From Hypomesus transpacificus (lineage: Eukaryota; Chordata; Actinopteri; Osmeriformes; Osmeridae): 64,000 nucleotides of DNA. How positions within the stretch are numbered: position 1 is the first letter of the stretch; every line of letters begins with the position of its first letter. The stretch spans positions 4,996,581 to 5,060,580 of the forward strand of contig NC_061074.1 in NCBI RefSeq assembly GCF_021917145.1, read 5' to 3'. Both the position numbers and the translations under genes were made by a program. Below, piece after piece: positions 18,184-39,081 of the stretch. The notes under the pieces are model-generated. The model saw only the letters and a program-made list of their open reading frames with translations. It ran no database searches and was not told the DNA's origin.

Positions 18184-19724
18184 ATGAATTTAAAAGACTT
18201 AACACCCGGTGTCCAGAGGCGGGGGACTAGTTTAAGACTTCTACTATTGGTGTTCATTACCACCGTGATAGATTGGGTCGGTGGGATCCCAACGTGGAAG
18301 ACAGAGGTATGTGTATTACTATAGACAAATAAAATAGCATAGAAGTGAAAATGTCATAACCACATAAGCGTGTCCATTGCTTGTTGTCGGCTTTTGCAAA
18401 AAATCGTCTAGAAAGCTGTGGAGTAGCGGCTCTCACATGTGTGTGACAGATATTTGCAGCACAGAGGCAGATCGAGAGAGAATGTCAAAGGGGGTCAGGA
18501 TGAGAACAGGAAGTTGTGTTGCATATGTAAAGAATTACCCTACTATGCAACGTAGTTTTCTTCAAATCGATATGCCAAAAATATAGTGGGTTTTGGTTGC
18601 TAGAATAGAAATGATTGAATTGTGTCATGGATTTCATTTTTATCTGGTGTTCAATGACGTCAACATCGGGTGCTTTTTTTCTTCCGTTCTCTCACATTCT
18701 CATAGGGAGCAGATGTGATCTCCCAAAAGCCACTTATAGAGACCTTCACGTCTGTGCATCCTCAGTCAGGAGTGACAATGAGCCGGTCCAAACGCTATGC
18801 CATCAACCCTTTAGGCCACAAATGGGAGCACTTTAACATCACCTACAAGTAAGAGAATTAAAGAGTGAAGAGGGAACTTTGGCATTGATTCTGTTGTCAT
18901 TCAGGAGTCTTGAATAGTTGTGTGAATGCCAGGGATGCAAGAATGGTTGCCGAGTGCTTCCAGTGATAATGATGAAAGACATGAACGTGCTGATGGTCTG
19001 TATTTTCACAAAGCTAAGTTTGGATGGTGTTTGACTGGGTAAACACGTTTTTCTTTGTTCTTTAAGCTCCATCGTCTGTCATGTCCTGTGTATTTGTCAG
19101 AATCACCAAGTTCCCCAACACCCTGAACAAAGATGACACCCGTAAAGCAATCAGCATTGCATTCACCAAGTGGAGTGATGTGTCCCCTCTCTCTTTCAAT
19201 GAAATCACAAACCCCAACAAGAGCGCTGACATCATTATTGGTAAGAAAGAACATCAGTAACAAAATCTAAGAAAGGGGGTTTCTGTCTTTTCAAGTCGGA
19301 TGTTCCTTTTATGAAACATGCATGTGTCTGTTTGTGTGTGTGTGTTTGTTTGTCAGGCTTCTACACCTTTAACCACACAGACTGCTGGTGGTCTCCACTG
19401 CACCCATGCTTTGATGGGCTGAATGGGGAACTTGCACATGCCTTCCTGCCACCCCGAGGAGAGATCCACTTTGACAACCACGAGTTCTGGATTCTGGGAA
19501 AGTCCCGCTTCAGCTGGAAACAAGGTGCAGTCCACCTTGTCTGCAGAGGCTCTGCTTCCAGTCCCAAAGAGCAGCTGATGAGGAGGATCCAGATGGCGAT
19601 GATGACAAAAAAGAATAGAAAGCTAACAGTGCTATCAACAGAGAATTTCATGCCCTTCATACGTACTGACCATAACCGCTGTAGTTGTTCATTTGTTTTC
19701 TTTTCTTGTATTCATTCTATTTTA

Positions 19725-19755
<31 letters not shown>

Positions 19756-20996
19756 AGGTGTGTGGTTGAATGACCTGGTCCAGGTTGCAGCACATGAGAT
19801 TGGCCATGCTCTTGGTTTGTGGCACTCCCGTGATCCCCAGGCCCTGATGCACCCCAACGCCACCTATACAGGCCAGAGGAACATTGCCCAGGATGACATC
19901 TGGGGTATCCAGCGGCTTTATGGTAACTGACAAACTATAATGTAGCAGGCTGGCTCGATAAGTCTTGTATAAAATGGAATTCAGTTATAAGCAATATCCA
20001 TACATGTCTTTGTGCTCTGCCCAATGTGCATGTCCTGTGTTTCAGGCTGCATGGACAAGAGGCGTGTGTGTGAGCCATGGGCTCGTCTTGGCTTCTGTGA
20101 GAGGAGGAAAAGCTTCATGAAGAAACACTGTCCTCAGCGTTGTGATCTCTGCTATGGTTAGGCTGCCAATTGTTCTGTAAATCTAGGTCTGATGGTGTGT
20201 TTAACAAAACCCCAAACTTTTGTTGTGATTGTTTATCTTTCCATGTCACATATGGGAAATGGTTGTGCATTTGCAAGAGGTATTGCCTGACAATGTTAGC
20301 AAAATGTATAACTATTTAAAACTATGTGCTATGTAGCCAATGTTCTGTTTAACCAATCACCTCTTTGGCGGATAGCCTTGTTTTGACTGTGGCTTGAGAT
20401 ACCATTATTATTTTGTCCTCAGATCACCAGCCCCTTAATGGTGGAATGTAAGCCTGTGGGAAATTGGGGCAGGGGTTTAATGGTTGTGGTATGTCACTCT
20501 CTTCCTACAGAACCCCTGGAGGCAGTTACCACACCAACTACACCTCCGGCCAATGTTAAGATCAAGATGGTTTCTCGTGGAAAGGTTGTGGGCTTTCGCT
20601 GTGGAACAAAGAATCCTCGATCGCCTCCCAAAGTCAGGTGAGAGTGTATAAAACTTAGAGTCCCATTTCTGAGTTAAAGAAACTATTATTCAAGGTTTCT
20701 TAGTCCTTATTTTTAGTTAATTTGATTTAAAAGCATGCCTATAGAATGTAATTTATTGATTTACTGTTTCCATCTTCTCTTTTCTGGTCCGGTCTTGCTC
20801 CAGCTGGTACAAAGATGGAGAGCAACTACTCACTTCCATCCCTGGTTACATCATCATGAAAGACCGCGATCTCCGCATCGTAGCCAATGAGTTCAACGAG
20901 GGCATTTACACCTGTCGAGTCCATCGCAGTGGCAACATTGTTTCAGCCAACTCTTGGGCCATCCGTTTAAAACCAGAGCAGTCTTCCAACACTTGA
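18184..20996 (+). CDS. mmp23: Matrix metalloproteinase-23 (ShK and Ig type)
   Basis: Zinc endopeptidase of the MMP-23 branch, a type II membrane precursor released by furin-like cleavage. Eight exons: 18184-18306, 18706-18848, 19101-19240, 19357-19524, 19758-19922, 20046-20156, 20511-20637, 20804-20996. They give 389 residues (human 390). Parts in order: an N-terminal membrane anchor ([18 protein letters not shown], near residues 17-34), a furin site RSKR before [10 protein letters not shown], and the catalytic domain with zinc motif [11 protein letters not shown] and Met-turn ALMHP. Next come a six-cysteine ShK-type domain ([11 protein letters not shown] to CPQRCDLCY) and an Ig-like C2 domain with SWYKDGEQ and GIYTCRVHR. 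There is no hemopexin domain and no cysteine-switch PRCGVPD, both typical of this branch. ShK domains in this family are known to block some Kv channels. Whether this is the a or b fish copy is not determinable. Confidence 0.95.
19726..19755 (+). repeat. 30-base poly-C tract forming a splice acceptor
   Basis: An uninterrupted run of C is followed at once by the AG acceptor of mmp23 exon 19758-19922, so the whole pyrimidine tract is cytosine. The length is probably polymorphic. Confidence 0.9.
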
Positions 20997-21771
20997 GTTA
21001 TTTGACAGTAACAGGATGAAGGAGGGGAAAATTGAGTTGTGTTGCTGTAAATTGTGTAGCATGAGTAAAGTGATGATGAACCAACAGACATGCCAACTAG
21101 GACTTTTCTCAAAGTTTCAACCTGTCTGCTGAAAGCACACATCCTGTCCACTATGGACCTCACAGAAATATTGTGAAATTGTAATGGAGAGTGGATTGGA
21201 TACCGGATTAACCTCATTCTCTTGGCATCACACCAAAGGGCTAATGTTATACACCCTTTATATTGTCTAATGTTATCCCCATTTATGTTTTTGTTATGAC
21301 ACATCTCACTGTATAAGCCAACTGGTTTTAAATATGTCAGTTGGTATTTCCAGGTCTTTTGTTAGTTATGACTAAGTAATTGTTGGTACAATTTATGAAG
21401 ATTTAAATAATTGAAGACATAATGCAGCTAACCTTCTGTATATTTTATTACAAAGTTTTATACCATGTTAGTTTGTTTTGTATGGATTTTAGAAAAAGTT
21501 GCAAATATTTTCCAAGGTTATTTGGTGGTAGGAAGAACTGTACATTTTCACGTTTTTGCAACGCAATACAAAATTAAGCCTTTGAGTGCTATTCAAGTAT
21601 TTTTACTTCAAACTGAAGCACATTTTTCCTCATCTTGTTCCAAGAAATGAAACAGATCATACAATATATCCAATATCTGTTCTACCCAGGGAACTACTAA
21701 AACAAAATAACACAATAGTTGCATAAAGAGTATAAGATTATTCTTTAGAGTTGGCCAGTAGATGCATACAC

Positions 21772-21777
21772 TTTATT
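21772..21777 (-). terminator. candidate pcyt1a poly(A) signal
   Basis: AATAAA on the minus strand, about 1.05 kb beyond the pcyt1a stop. It lies 25 bases before a plus-strand AATAAA (21802-21807) that could end mmp23. Confidence 0.4.
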
Positions 21778-21801
21778 GAAACTGACAGACAAGACATCAA
21801 A

Positions 21802-21807
21802 AATAAA
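21802..21807 (+). terminator. candidate mmp23 poly(A) signal
   Basis: This is the first canonical AATAAA noticed after the mmp23 stop, about 0.8 kb downstream. The two genes are convergent here, so their 3' UTRs may overlap. Confidence 0.4.
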
Positions 21808-22828
21808 CATCAGGCACAAAAAATGCCTGGAACTGGAAGCATCATTCATTATTTAGTACAATAACTTAAAGCTTTCCATTGTGTGAACAATGTTGACAAT
21901 CTATAATATCATGGGTTAAATTGGAGGTTAACATGTGCATTTTAAACAGACTCACATGGTCACTTTATATTGCAAACATTTATTTGGGCACTGGAGAATC
22001 CTCTAACAAGCTGTCTGGTACAATTAGTAACACAATGCAGCTGTGAGCTAAGGTGGTTCATGATAATCCAACACTGTTCTATGGCTTACCCTGTTACCTG
22101 ATCAAGCAAAGTTGAAAAATCACATATTTCAACAAATTGTAGAACTGAAAATAAATTAAACAGATTCTTAAATAGGACAAATCACATTGCAATCAGGTGA
22201 TCAAACAACTACAAACCTAACTAAAAAGGTCCTAACGAAATACTTTGAGTCATAGTTTTTATCTTGAGGAAGTACTGGAGAGAAGAGAGAATGTAGACTT
22301 ATGGGGAGAAGTAGCTAAAGAAATCCTTTAGACTGCTCACTGATAAACAAAGTTTGTGTCTACTGCCTGAGAGCAGAGGCATTCCATTGCTGCATGTAGG
22401 GGGATGTGCCCCCCCCCTCCTTGTCTAGCCCAACTAATAAAAAAAATGTGTTGGAGGGAAGTTTTTGTTTGGAGATAAAGAAGCAGACAGCCGTTATGAG
22501 GCTGGGTTGGTTTTAGACAACCAAACATTCTGGAGGCACATAGCTGTATGGTCTCCCAAGCTGGGGAGCATGAATGCGTCTTAGAATGTCAGCTACTTTT
22601 TATATATTATATGATCAGTCAAAATATGTTGTGTTTTATGTGTGTTTTAGTTATAACACCCCAGTCCAGTTCACAGAATGATAAAACATTATACATTTGA
22701 ACAAATTCTCATAATTTTGAAATGGGTCAACCAAAGTTGGGAATAAAATACGATGAAAGTCTAAGTACATGTCAAGACTTGTCAAGAAACAGAGATAAAG
22801 GGAGGAATGGAGGGTTTAGGAATGTCTT

Positions 22829-24901
<2,073 letters not shown>

Positions 24902-26613
24902 TGAAGCACTTCGAAGAAAATATATAACTACTTAATTAAATATATATGTAGGTCTATTTGAGCTTTTAATAATTCTGTTTTGAAGACTCAGGGTTTGTTA
25001 CAATGGTATCACTATTGGCGTGCTGGACTTGAACTCCTATGTTGGAGATATCACTTTTGAGAGGACAATGTTCAGCTATTTTGTATTATCTAGCAATAAA
25101 TGTACACAGCAAGTTACACCGATAACAACTGGCGTTAGGAATCCATCACTAACCAATTAAAATCATTGAAGTTACAGACTGTAGCTAGCCTATACAATAG
25201 TGTAATCTACTGTAGCTAGCCAGCTACGTTATAAAGTGTACGTTGCCCGCTAGCTTGCAGTGAATGGAAATCAGGAGAGATCACGTAGTTATCAAACTAT
25301 TGCATTGAAAAATTAGCTAACTTTCTAGCAAGTAGGCGACTCTTACGCTAGCATTGACACTGTCAGCGACTAGCAGTTGGTTGTTGCTAGCTAGCTAACT
25401 TGCTATCTAAAAACGAGTATATAGCTACCTGGGTGTTGGCTACTTGTAAGTGCACTATACGTTAGCTAATTGCTTGAAGCTTGTATAGTACTCTTTTGAT
25501 TAATAGCGTTTCCATCAAAGTCAGCAGGGCTGTAATCCTTAGATTTGGTTCATTTATTCTGACGAAGACGCCATATAGCAGTGAGTTGACAGGTTGTTTT
25601 TACTCTGGTCTGTAGAGCTAACAAACCCGAAGTCTGACAAATGGGCGTTCTAGATCCAACTGGGGGGCTTCGAGCTTTGAGGTTGTATACATTCTCATTA
25701 GAATTTGTAAATGTATCGAAAGAACTCAGGTTGCATCTTAAAATATGTACAATGTATCCTAATGTAAATCAAGCAGGTTTTACGTAGCTATATCTTGGAG
25801 ATCTAATTACAAGTCTGATTTACCGTCCTCTAACAAGAGACGATATGGAGCAGTCCAAATAATGACTAATGCTGCCACCCAGTGCCAGTGGGTCAAACCA
25901 TAGATTTGTAAAACATTAAGAAAGCTGGATATTTCTCAAACCCTCCTATCACAACATAAATGTTTTAAAATTTCAGTTTTTCTTTTATTGTTATTAATAT
26001 ATATATTGACGGACAGAAATATTTGATTTCACAGGTGTATGCCACACATAGTGCAGCAAGACATTGCATTACCTTCAAATCTTCTGATTCAAAAGATTCC
26101 TTCTGTTGTCCAAATTTAAATACAGACACGGTATGCATTCACTATTATATCAAGGCTCTATAACAAGATATTTGCTTTTTACAGCCATGCATATAGTTTT
26201 GGGTTAGGGAATGAAAAAAGTACGGTCCTTTGTTTTGGAATATAGACCTAAATTTGGTGTTGGCACATCAATGGACAACAATTGCCACTGCACAAATACA
26301 TATCTCCATATAATGACGCCACAGGCATCTTATATAGATTCAACAATAAAAAATAAAAAAAACATCCTTGATCACTTCAAAAGGTCACTATATCTTCAGG
26401 TCAATCATGATGTTCATTTATGGAATGCAAATGGTATTAACTACATGGCTGTCTCTCATTTACAGAAGGTGCATATTTATCCAGTTTTGGTAGTGCCAAA
26501 GAAAAGGAAGACAGGGAATGGACAGATGATGGCTGTTTCTCCTTTATCTTGTGAGGGACAATTAAAGCCCTGGATGTGTAGTTGGAATTTGGACAAGGGT
26601 TGTCGTCTTCACT
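24902..26613 (-). other. pcyt1a upstream region and serp1 3' UTR
   Basis: No conserved coding exon. The pcyt1a-proximal part (24902 to about 25650) is rich in CTAGC words and should contain its leader and promoter. The right part (about 25980-26613) is read as the serp1 3' UTR. A minus-strand AATAAA at 25984-25989 is a possible signal. Confidence 0.45.
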
Positions 26614-33917
<7,304 letters not shown>

Positions 33918-34366
33918 AGCTGCTGGGACCCCCATTGTGTTCTTGACCACTGGCCCAGGAGAGCAACAAGGCCCGAACATTTAGCTGAATCCCTAATCCA
34001 ACCTCCACTCCTCTCAACACAATCCTGTTGATCCAGTGGTGTACAATTGGTACAAACTCCTTCTGGCCGATAACCTGACAAGATTTCACCATGTCACTAA
34101 CATGTCACACAATATTTTTTTTTAAATTTGGGAATAACTTTGTTTTGGAGTTATGTGTTGTTATGATTAGTATTGTCTGCAATTCACCATATGTTTACAC
34201 AACCAAAGTTGTTATCAATGTTGACTAACTTCTAGTTACTGCTCTCTTAGATATTTTGCGTGTGTCACTCTCCTCTCTTTATTATTCACATGGTTATGGA
34301 GCATTGTCCTCAGTGATGGTAACTAAATGCCCGCTAGCTAAGTGCCACTGTAAGTGACATAGACAT

Positions 34367-34372
34367 AATAAA
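34367..34372 (+). terminator. pitpna poly(A) signal
   Basis: AATAAA 450 bases after the pitpna stop. The 33918-34366 segment reads as its 3' UTR. Confidence 0.6.
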
Positions 34373-35400
34373 ATTCTCTATCACAGTCTGAAATACAATC
34401 AGCCTTTTTCTGCTATTCTGGCACATGTGCTAATGCTATATGATTTGGGACGTGGGGAAACAAAAAGTAAGTTAAGTACAAAATAGGAAACATATCCTTA
34501 AAAGTCTGTGTTTACTCACAGGTTGGCCTGTTTTGTTTAATTCATTGTCTGTGTTTTACTGAGATACAGTGCAATGACTTTGACAAGAAATGTTATTATT
34601 CAATTAAAAAAACGATGTTTATACAGTTAACCTCTTGTGATTTGTCTTTCTTGGTTTAGTTTTACTGTTTCACCACACTCCAAAGGAAGGGTTTAAAATT
34701 CCAACTAAAGTAGGCTACATCTGTTCAAACCATGCAATAGAAAACCATACATTAATGCAAGCCGCCTCACTTTTTCAGAATAGAGTTTATAAGTGATATT
34801 GTGTGACACTATTAGGGTCACAGACAGAGAGGTCGTTTGCAGATCATGTTGAGATCTCAACATGCAAAAGGTTCTCAGAAATAAAAGCATTTCTCCATAC
34901 ATTACCAGGAGGGCGCTATCGTTCAACAGGATGACCCATTACCCCTGAAGAAGAGAGGAGGTAAACAAATTATAACAGCAGACCATTTTCACTACCATTT
35001 CGTATCGTAGTAGAAAACATCCCTGGTTTGGTCCGCATGCAAGTCAAACAGGGGAATTAACACTCATCTAAGTGCGGTAATACACACGATTATGTCGTAA
35101 TTTTGTCACTAGTCAGCTAGTTAACTTGATATTACCTTACCGCTAGTTAATTATCCATAGATTAATAGCTAGAGCTAGCTAGTTCAGTTTAGCTGCTCTG
35201 TGAGTGCCAACTTCACTACAGGAACCCAGCAGGAAATGCTTATTTACGTTAGTGTCACTTGAAGCGCTAAAAGAGTTGAATGTGTCAAGCTCACACCGTA
35301 CAAGGTTCCTATTGCTAACATAAGCTGGCTTAAGCAAATCTAGTTAATTCTTTCTCAGAACTTTTCATTCTAACTCCATTGTGGGTGTGTTATTTTGCAG

Positions 35401-35485
35401 CTGGTAAGAAGATGGAAAGTAATGGCCAGTCCAACGTCCAGAGAACAGTCAGCCCGGGGAAGGACTGCTGTCTGGACTCCTTTAG
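35401..35485 (+). other. candidate alternative first coding exon of inpp5k
   Basis: A good acceptor (TTATTTTGCAG) precedes an ATG at 35412. The frame stays open for 74 bases to a GTTAGA donor after TTTAG, giving MESNGQSNVQRTVSPGKDCC and five more residues. The exon ends in phase 2, like the main first exon 36426-36667, so it could join 37186 directly. A GTAAGA right after the acceptor (35404) offers a competing donor that would make this stretch intronic. Speculative. Confidence 0.3.
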
Positions 35486-35570
35486 GTTAGACTGCTCACG
35501 TAATGTTCATGAATTGCATTTGCTAGTCAAGTCTACAAGACAACCTGTGGTTAAACTGGAAGGTTAAGCA

Positions 35571-35648
35571 ACTACTGCATAGAGTAGGACTATGCAGTAG
35601 TCGTAGTAAGTTGTCTTGACTAAGATTTAGTACTTGTACTAAATCTTA
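35571..35648. repeat. two adjacent inverted repeats
   Basis: Arms ACTACTGCATAG (35571-35582) and CTATGCAGTAGT (35590-35601) enclose a 7-base loop. Arms TAAGATTTAGTAC (35621-35633) and GTACTAAATCTTA (35636-35648) enclose a 2-base loop. All arms are perfect. Confidence 0.85.
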
Positions 35649-36425
35649 TTGGAAGACCAATGTATAAACTAGAATATCAGAAAAACACGTTGAGTTCTAT
35701 TTTTCAGTCTGGTTGCCTGTAATACAAAGCTTAGGGCTTAACAAGACTGAAATGATGGTGATTAAGTTGCCCAACACATTCCCATTCTTATTAGCCAATA
35801 CGTGGGAACTCTTTCTTCACCAGAGGAAAGTTTAGCCTACACCTTTATCGTGCAACAACCACCCCTTAGATCCGTGTCTACCGAGTGAGAGACTTCAAGT
35901 TTATGGGATTGTCTTGGCATTCCAAGTTTTTCTCCTCGGATTTTTTGATGTCGAAATAAAGTTGAGTAAAGTGATTACAGGTTCATCGGGCTGTTTCCTA
36001 GTAAAAGGGTTCATACGTTTTTCGCACTGTTCTCACGTGGACCCTCTCAGAGACAGATTACACATAACTCCATTTAGCCCACCCAAGGTCCTCTTCCAAA
36101 ACCCTGACTGGGACTTACCTTTCCTCACTCCACCTTCAGCCACTGGGACTGGACAGAACCAGGAGACCACTAGAATCTATTTATGTCTCAGAAATCAAGT
36201 TATCATATACTTAACTCCTGTAACTTCAAAAGGAGGTACATTACTGAGTATATACTATTTTAATTGAGGATTAAACTGCAAAAGAAGGAGCCATTCTTAT
36301 TTATAAGAAACTAGCTTCTGTACACTTCACTATTGGAGAACCCAAAATAAGGAACACTCTGCCCATCTGGACCCAGTTGTGAATCTTCCCAGTTATTGAG
36401 TCAAGCTCCAGTAGCTTGAGCCACA

Positions 36426-38632
36426 ATGGATGAGATCCGGCATCTGTTTGGTACCATGGGGCGCGTTCGTTCTGACAGCATGGCCAGCGCTGACACTCAA
36501 TCCACGGGCAGCCGCCTGCTGCTGCGCCAGCGCCTTACCCAGCTAATGACTTGTGTGGATGACCTGGACCCCGGCGACAAGCTACACGATCAGGTGGCCC
36601 GAACCTTGGACAATGCCTTTTTAATCTGCGGGAAGAAGGCTGGTCGCATCAAGAGAGACCCTTTCAGGTGGAGGTCGAGTGAAGAGGTTTCTCCTGAAGA
36701 CCCAGCTTTACTCCATTCTCTTTTGATCTGCTTCTGTCATTCTGTTTGTGCTTCCTCCTGATTGTTGTTGTCTGAGCTAGTGACCTTATTCTGTCAATTG
36801 AGAAACACAAGACTGATTTTCATAGACTCATCATCACAAATGTAGCCATCATATCAACTGATGTCTATCTGTATTAGAAATAGACAAGGCTTGGGCTATT
36901 GAGTCAAGGGAGAGGGTCAGAGTTTTGTTTGTGTATGCGAATGTTTCTGGATTTGAGTCTAATAACGCAAACGTCTAATTTTGTCATTCAAGCTTAGAGA
37001 CATTGATGGTGGTCATGGTTATTCTGTACCAGACAAAGAAGTGATTCAGTTTTTTCATGGAAAAATTACATGAATAAGGCTGTTAAATGTTTTTTCTGAT
37101 TGATTGTAAAGTTTGCCTTCAACAGTTCCATGTGACTCATCAAAGTTTAGCATGTCACTATTCCTCTTTGTCATCTTTCCTCTAGACTGCACATGGTCAC
37201 GTGGAATGTTGCCTCTGCTGACCCTCCTGAAGATGTCACCTCCCTGCTTCACCTTAACTCCCCCAAGACACCAGACCTCTATGTCATTGGGTAGGAAGAC
37301 ACCTCCACCATATCTGTGATTGGCTAGGCAGATACCAGATCTTTTCGTGTTTAGATTGGTAGACGCTAGAACTATCTTTTTACGTGTGTTCCACTTTATG
37401 CACCGCCGGCGGCGCCAACACCTGAATAGCCTGAACCCTGTTTGACCTATGAACATAGGATGGCTGGGTGTCTTACCGTGTATTTCCTGTCCCAGTCTCC
37501 AGGAGGTATACGCTGCTCCTCACAGGTTCGTCTCAGACTTGGCATTTGACGACTCCTGGAGCCACCTGTTCATGTCTACCTTAGGAGGACGAGGCTATAT
37601 GAAGGTATAGGAGAATTTACACCGGGCCCGGTCACGTGACCTAGTTCATCTCCACCAACAATCCTGTCAAGCAATGGCACCTGTGTGTAGTTAGTGGACA
37701 GGAGAGGGATGGAAAGGACAGTGGTGTGGTGGTTTAACTTGAACACTTACCTGTGTGATTGTGTGTATTTGGGTTGCAGGTGTCGTCCATTAGAATGCAG
37801 GGCCTCTTATTGCTGTTCTTTTCTAAGCTGATTCACATTCCCTTCATAAGAGACATCCAGGCTACATACACACGCACTGGAATCTTTGGCTACTGGGTAA
37901 GACACATACATATACTGTACACACACATACACTTATATGTAAAATGCATGTGAGAAAATTCTGTTTTGCTATTAGAAAATAGGCATTGCTCATTAGATAT
38001 GAGATACTTGTGTTCAGTCATTTAAATCATTGTCTAGATTGATATTTTCAGTTTGACACAGCACTCTTGACTCTTCATTGACTCAGACTACACTTCCAAT
38101 ACCACCCTCAATCTCACAGGGGAACAAAGGGGGCGTTTCCATCCGCCTGTCCTTTTATGGTCACATGATCTGCTTCCTGAACTGCCACTTGGCCGCTCAT
38201 ATGCAGTATGCCACGGAACGCGTTGACGAGTTTGAGTACATTCTGGACAGACAGACTTTCCACGCCAAGAAGACGCCTTGCATCCTCGATCACAAGTCGG
38301 TACAACGCAATTAAGAACAAAGGGAAGTTGCTGGGTTGCATAATGACTGCATGGTTCTCTGTAGACACTGCTACTGTTTCAGGAAGGTTGACTGAGGATA
38401 TTAGGATGTCCGTGTACTCTCTCTTATTCTTGCAACCTCTCTCTCTCTGTCTCTCTTTCTCATGTTTTCCTCCTCTTTCCCTCACCTTTTCTACCTCCAT
38501 CTCTCCTTCTCTCAGGTTGGTTTTCTGGTTGGGGGATCTCAACTTCCGTATCCAGGATCACGGCATGCACTTCTTACGCTCCTGCATAAACAGTCAAAGT
38601 TTTAACCTGTTGTGGAGCAAAGACCAGGTCAG

Positions 38633-38713
<81 letters not shown>

Positions 38714-39050
38714 CATATGACAGTGATCTTTTCCCCCCCTTTTAATCAGTTTTTCCATTTGCTCCCTTGATTAAGCTTCTTTCCCCCACTAGTGTGTATT
38801 TGATTGTTGCTTTATGTTTGTGTTGCTCACATTGTTCCGCTAACCTGTGGGTCTGTGTGTGGCGTTTGGTCAGCTGACCATGATGAAGAAGAAGGAGCCA
38901 CTGCTCCAGGAGTTTGAGGAAGGACCTCTAGATTTCCAGCCCACATTCAAGTTTGACAGGCTCTCTGACAATTATGACAGCAGGTGACTTGTAATACACA
39001 CCTTTTTTTTTGCTTTCATTTGTTCCTTCTCTCTGGAACCTCCCCCCCCC

Positions 39051-39081
<31 letters not shown>

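Larger units (their letters stand above)
34373..36425 (+). other. pitpna-inpp5k intergenic and inpp5k leader region
   Basis: No conserved protein segment. It includes a candidate alternative first exon (35401-35485) and a pair of strong hairpins (35571-35648), both listed separately. The leader immediately before the 36426 start has no obvious acceptor close to the ATG. Confidence 0.4.

Noticed and set aside
36668-36761. Open frame continuing past the inpp5k donor at 36667
   Set aside because: The GTGGAG donor joins in phase to HMVTWNVAS at 37186. The extra residues are intronic.
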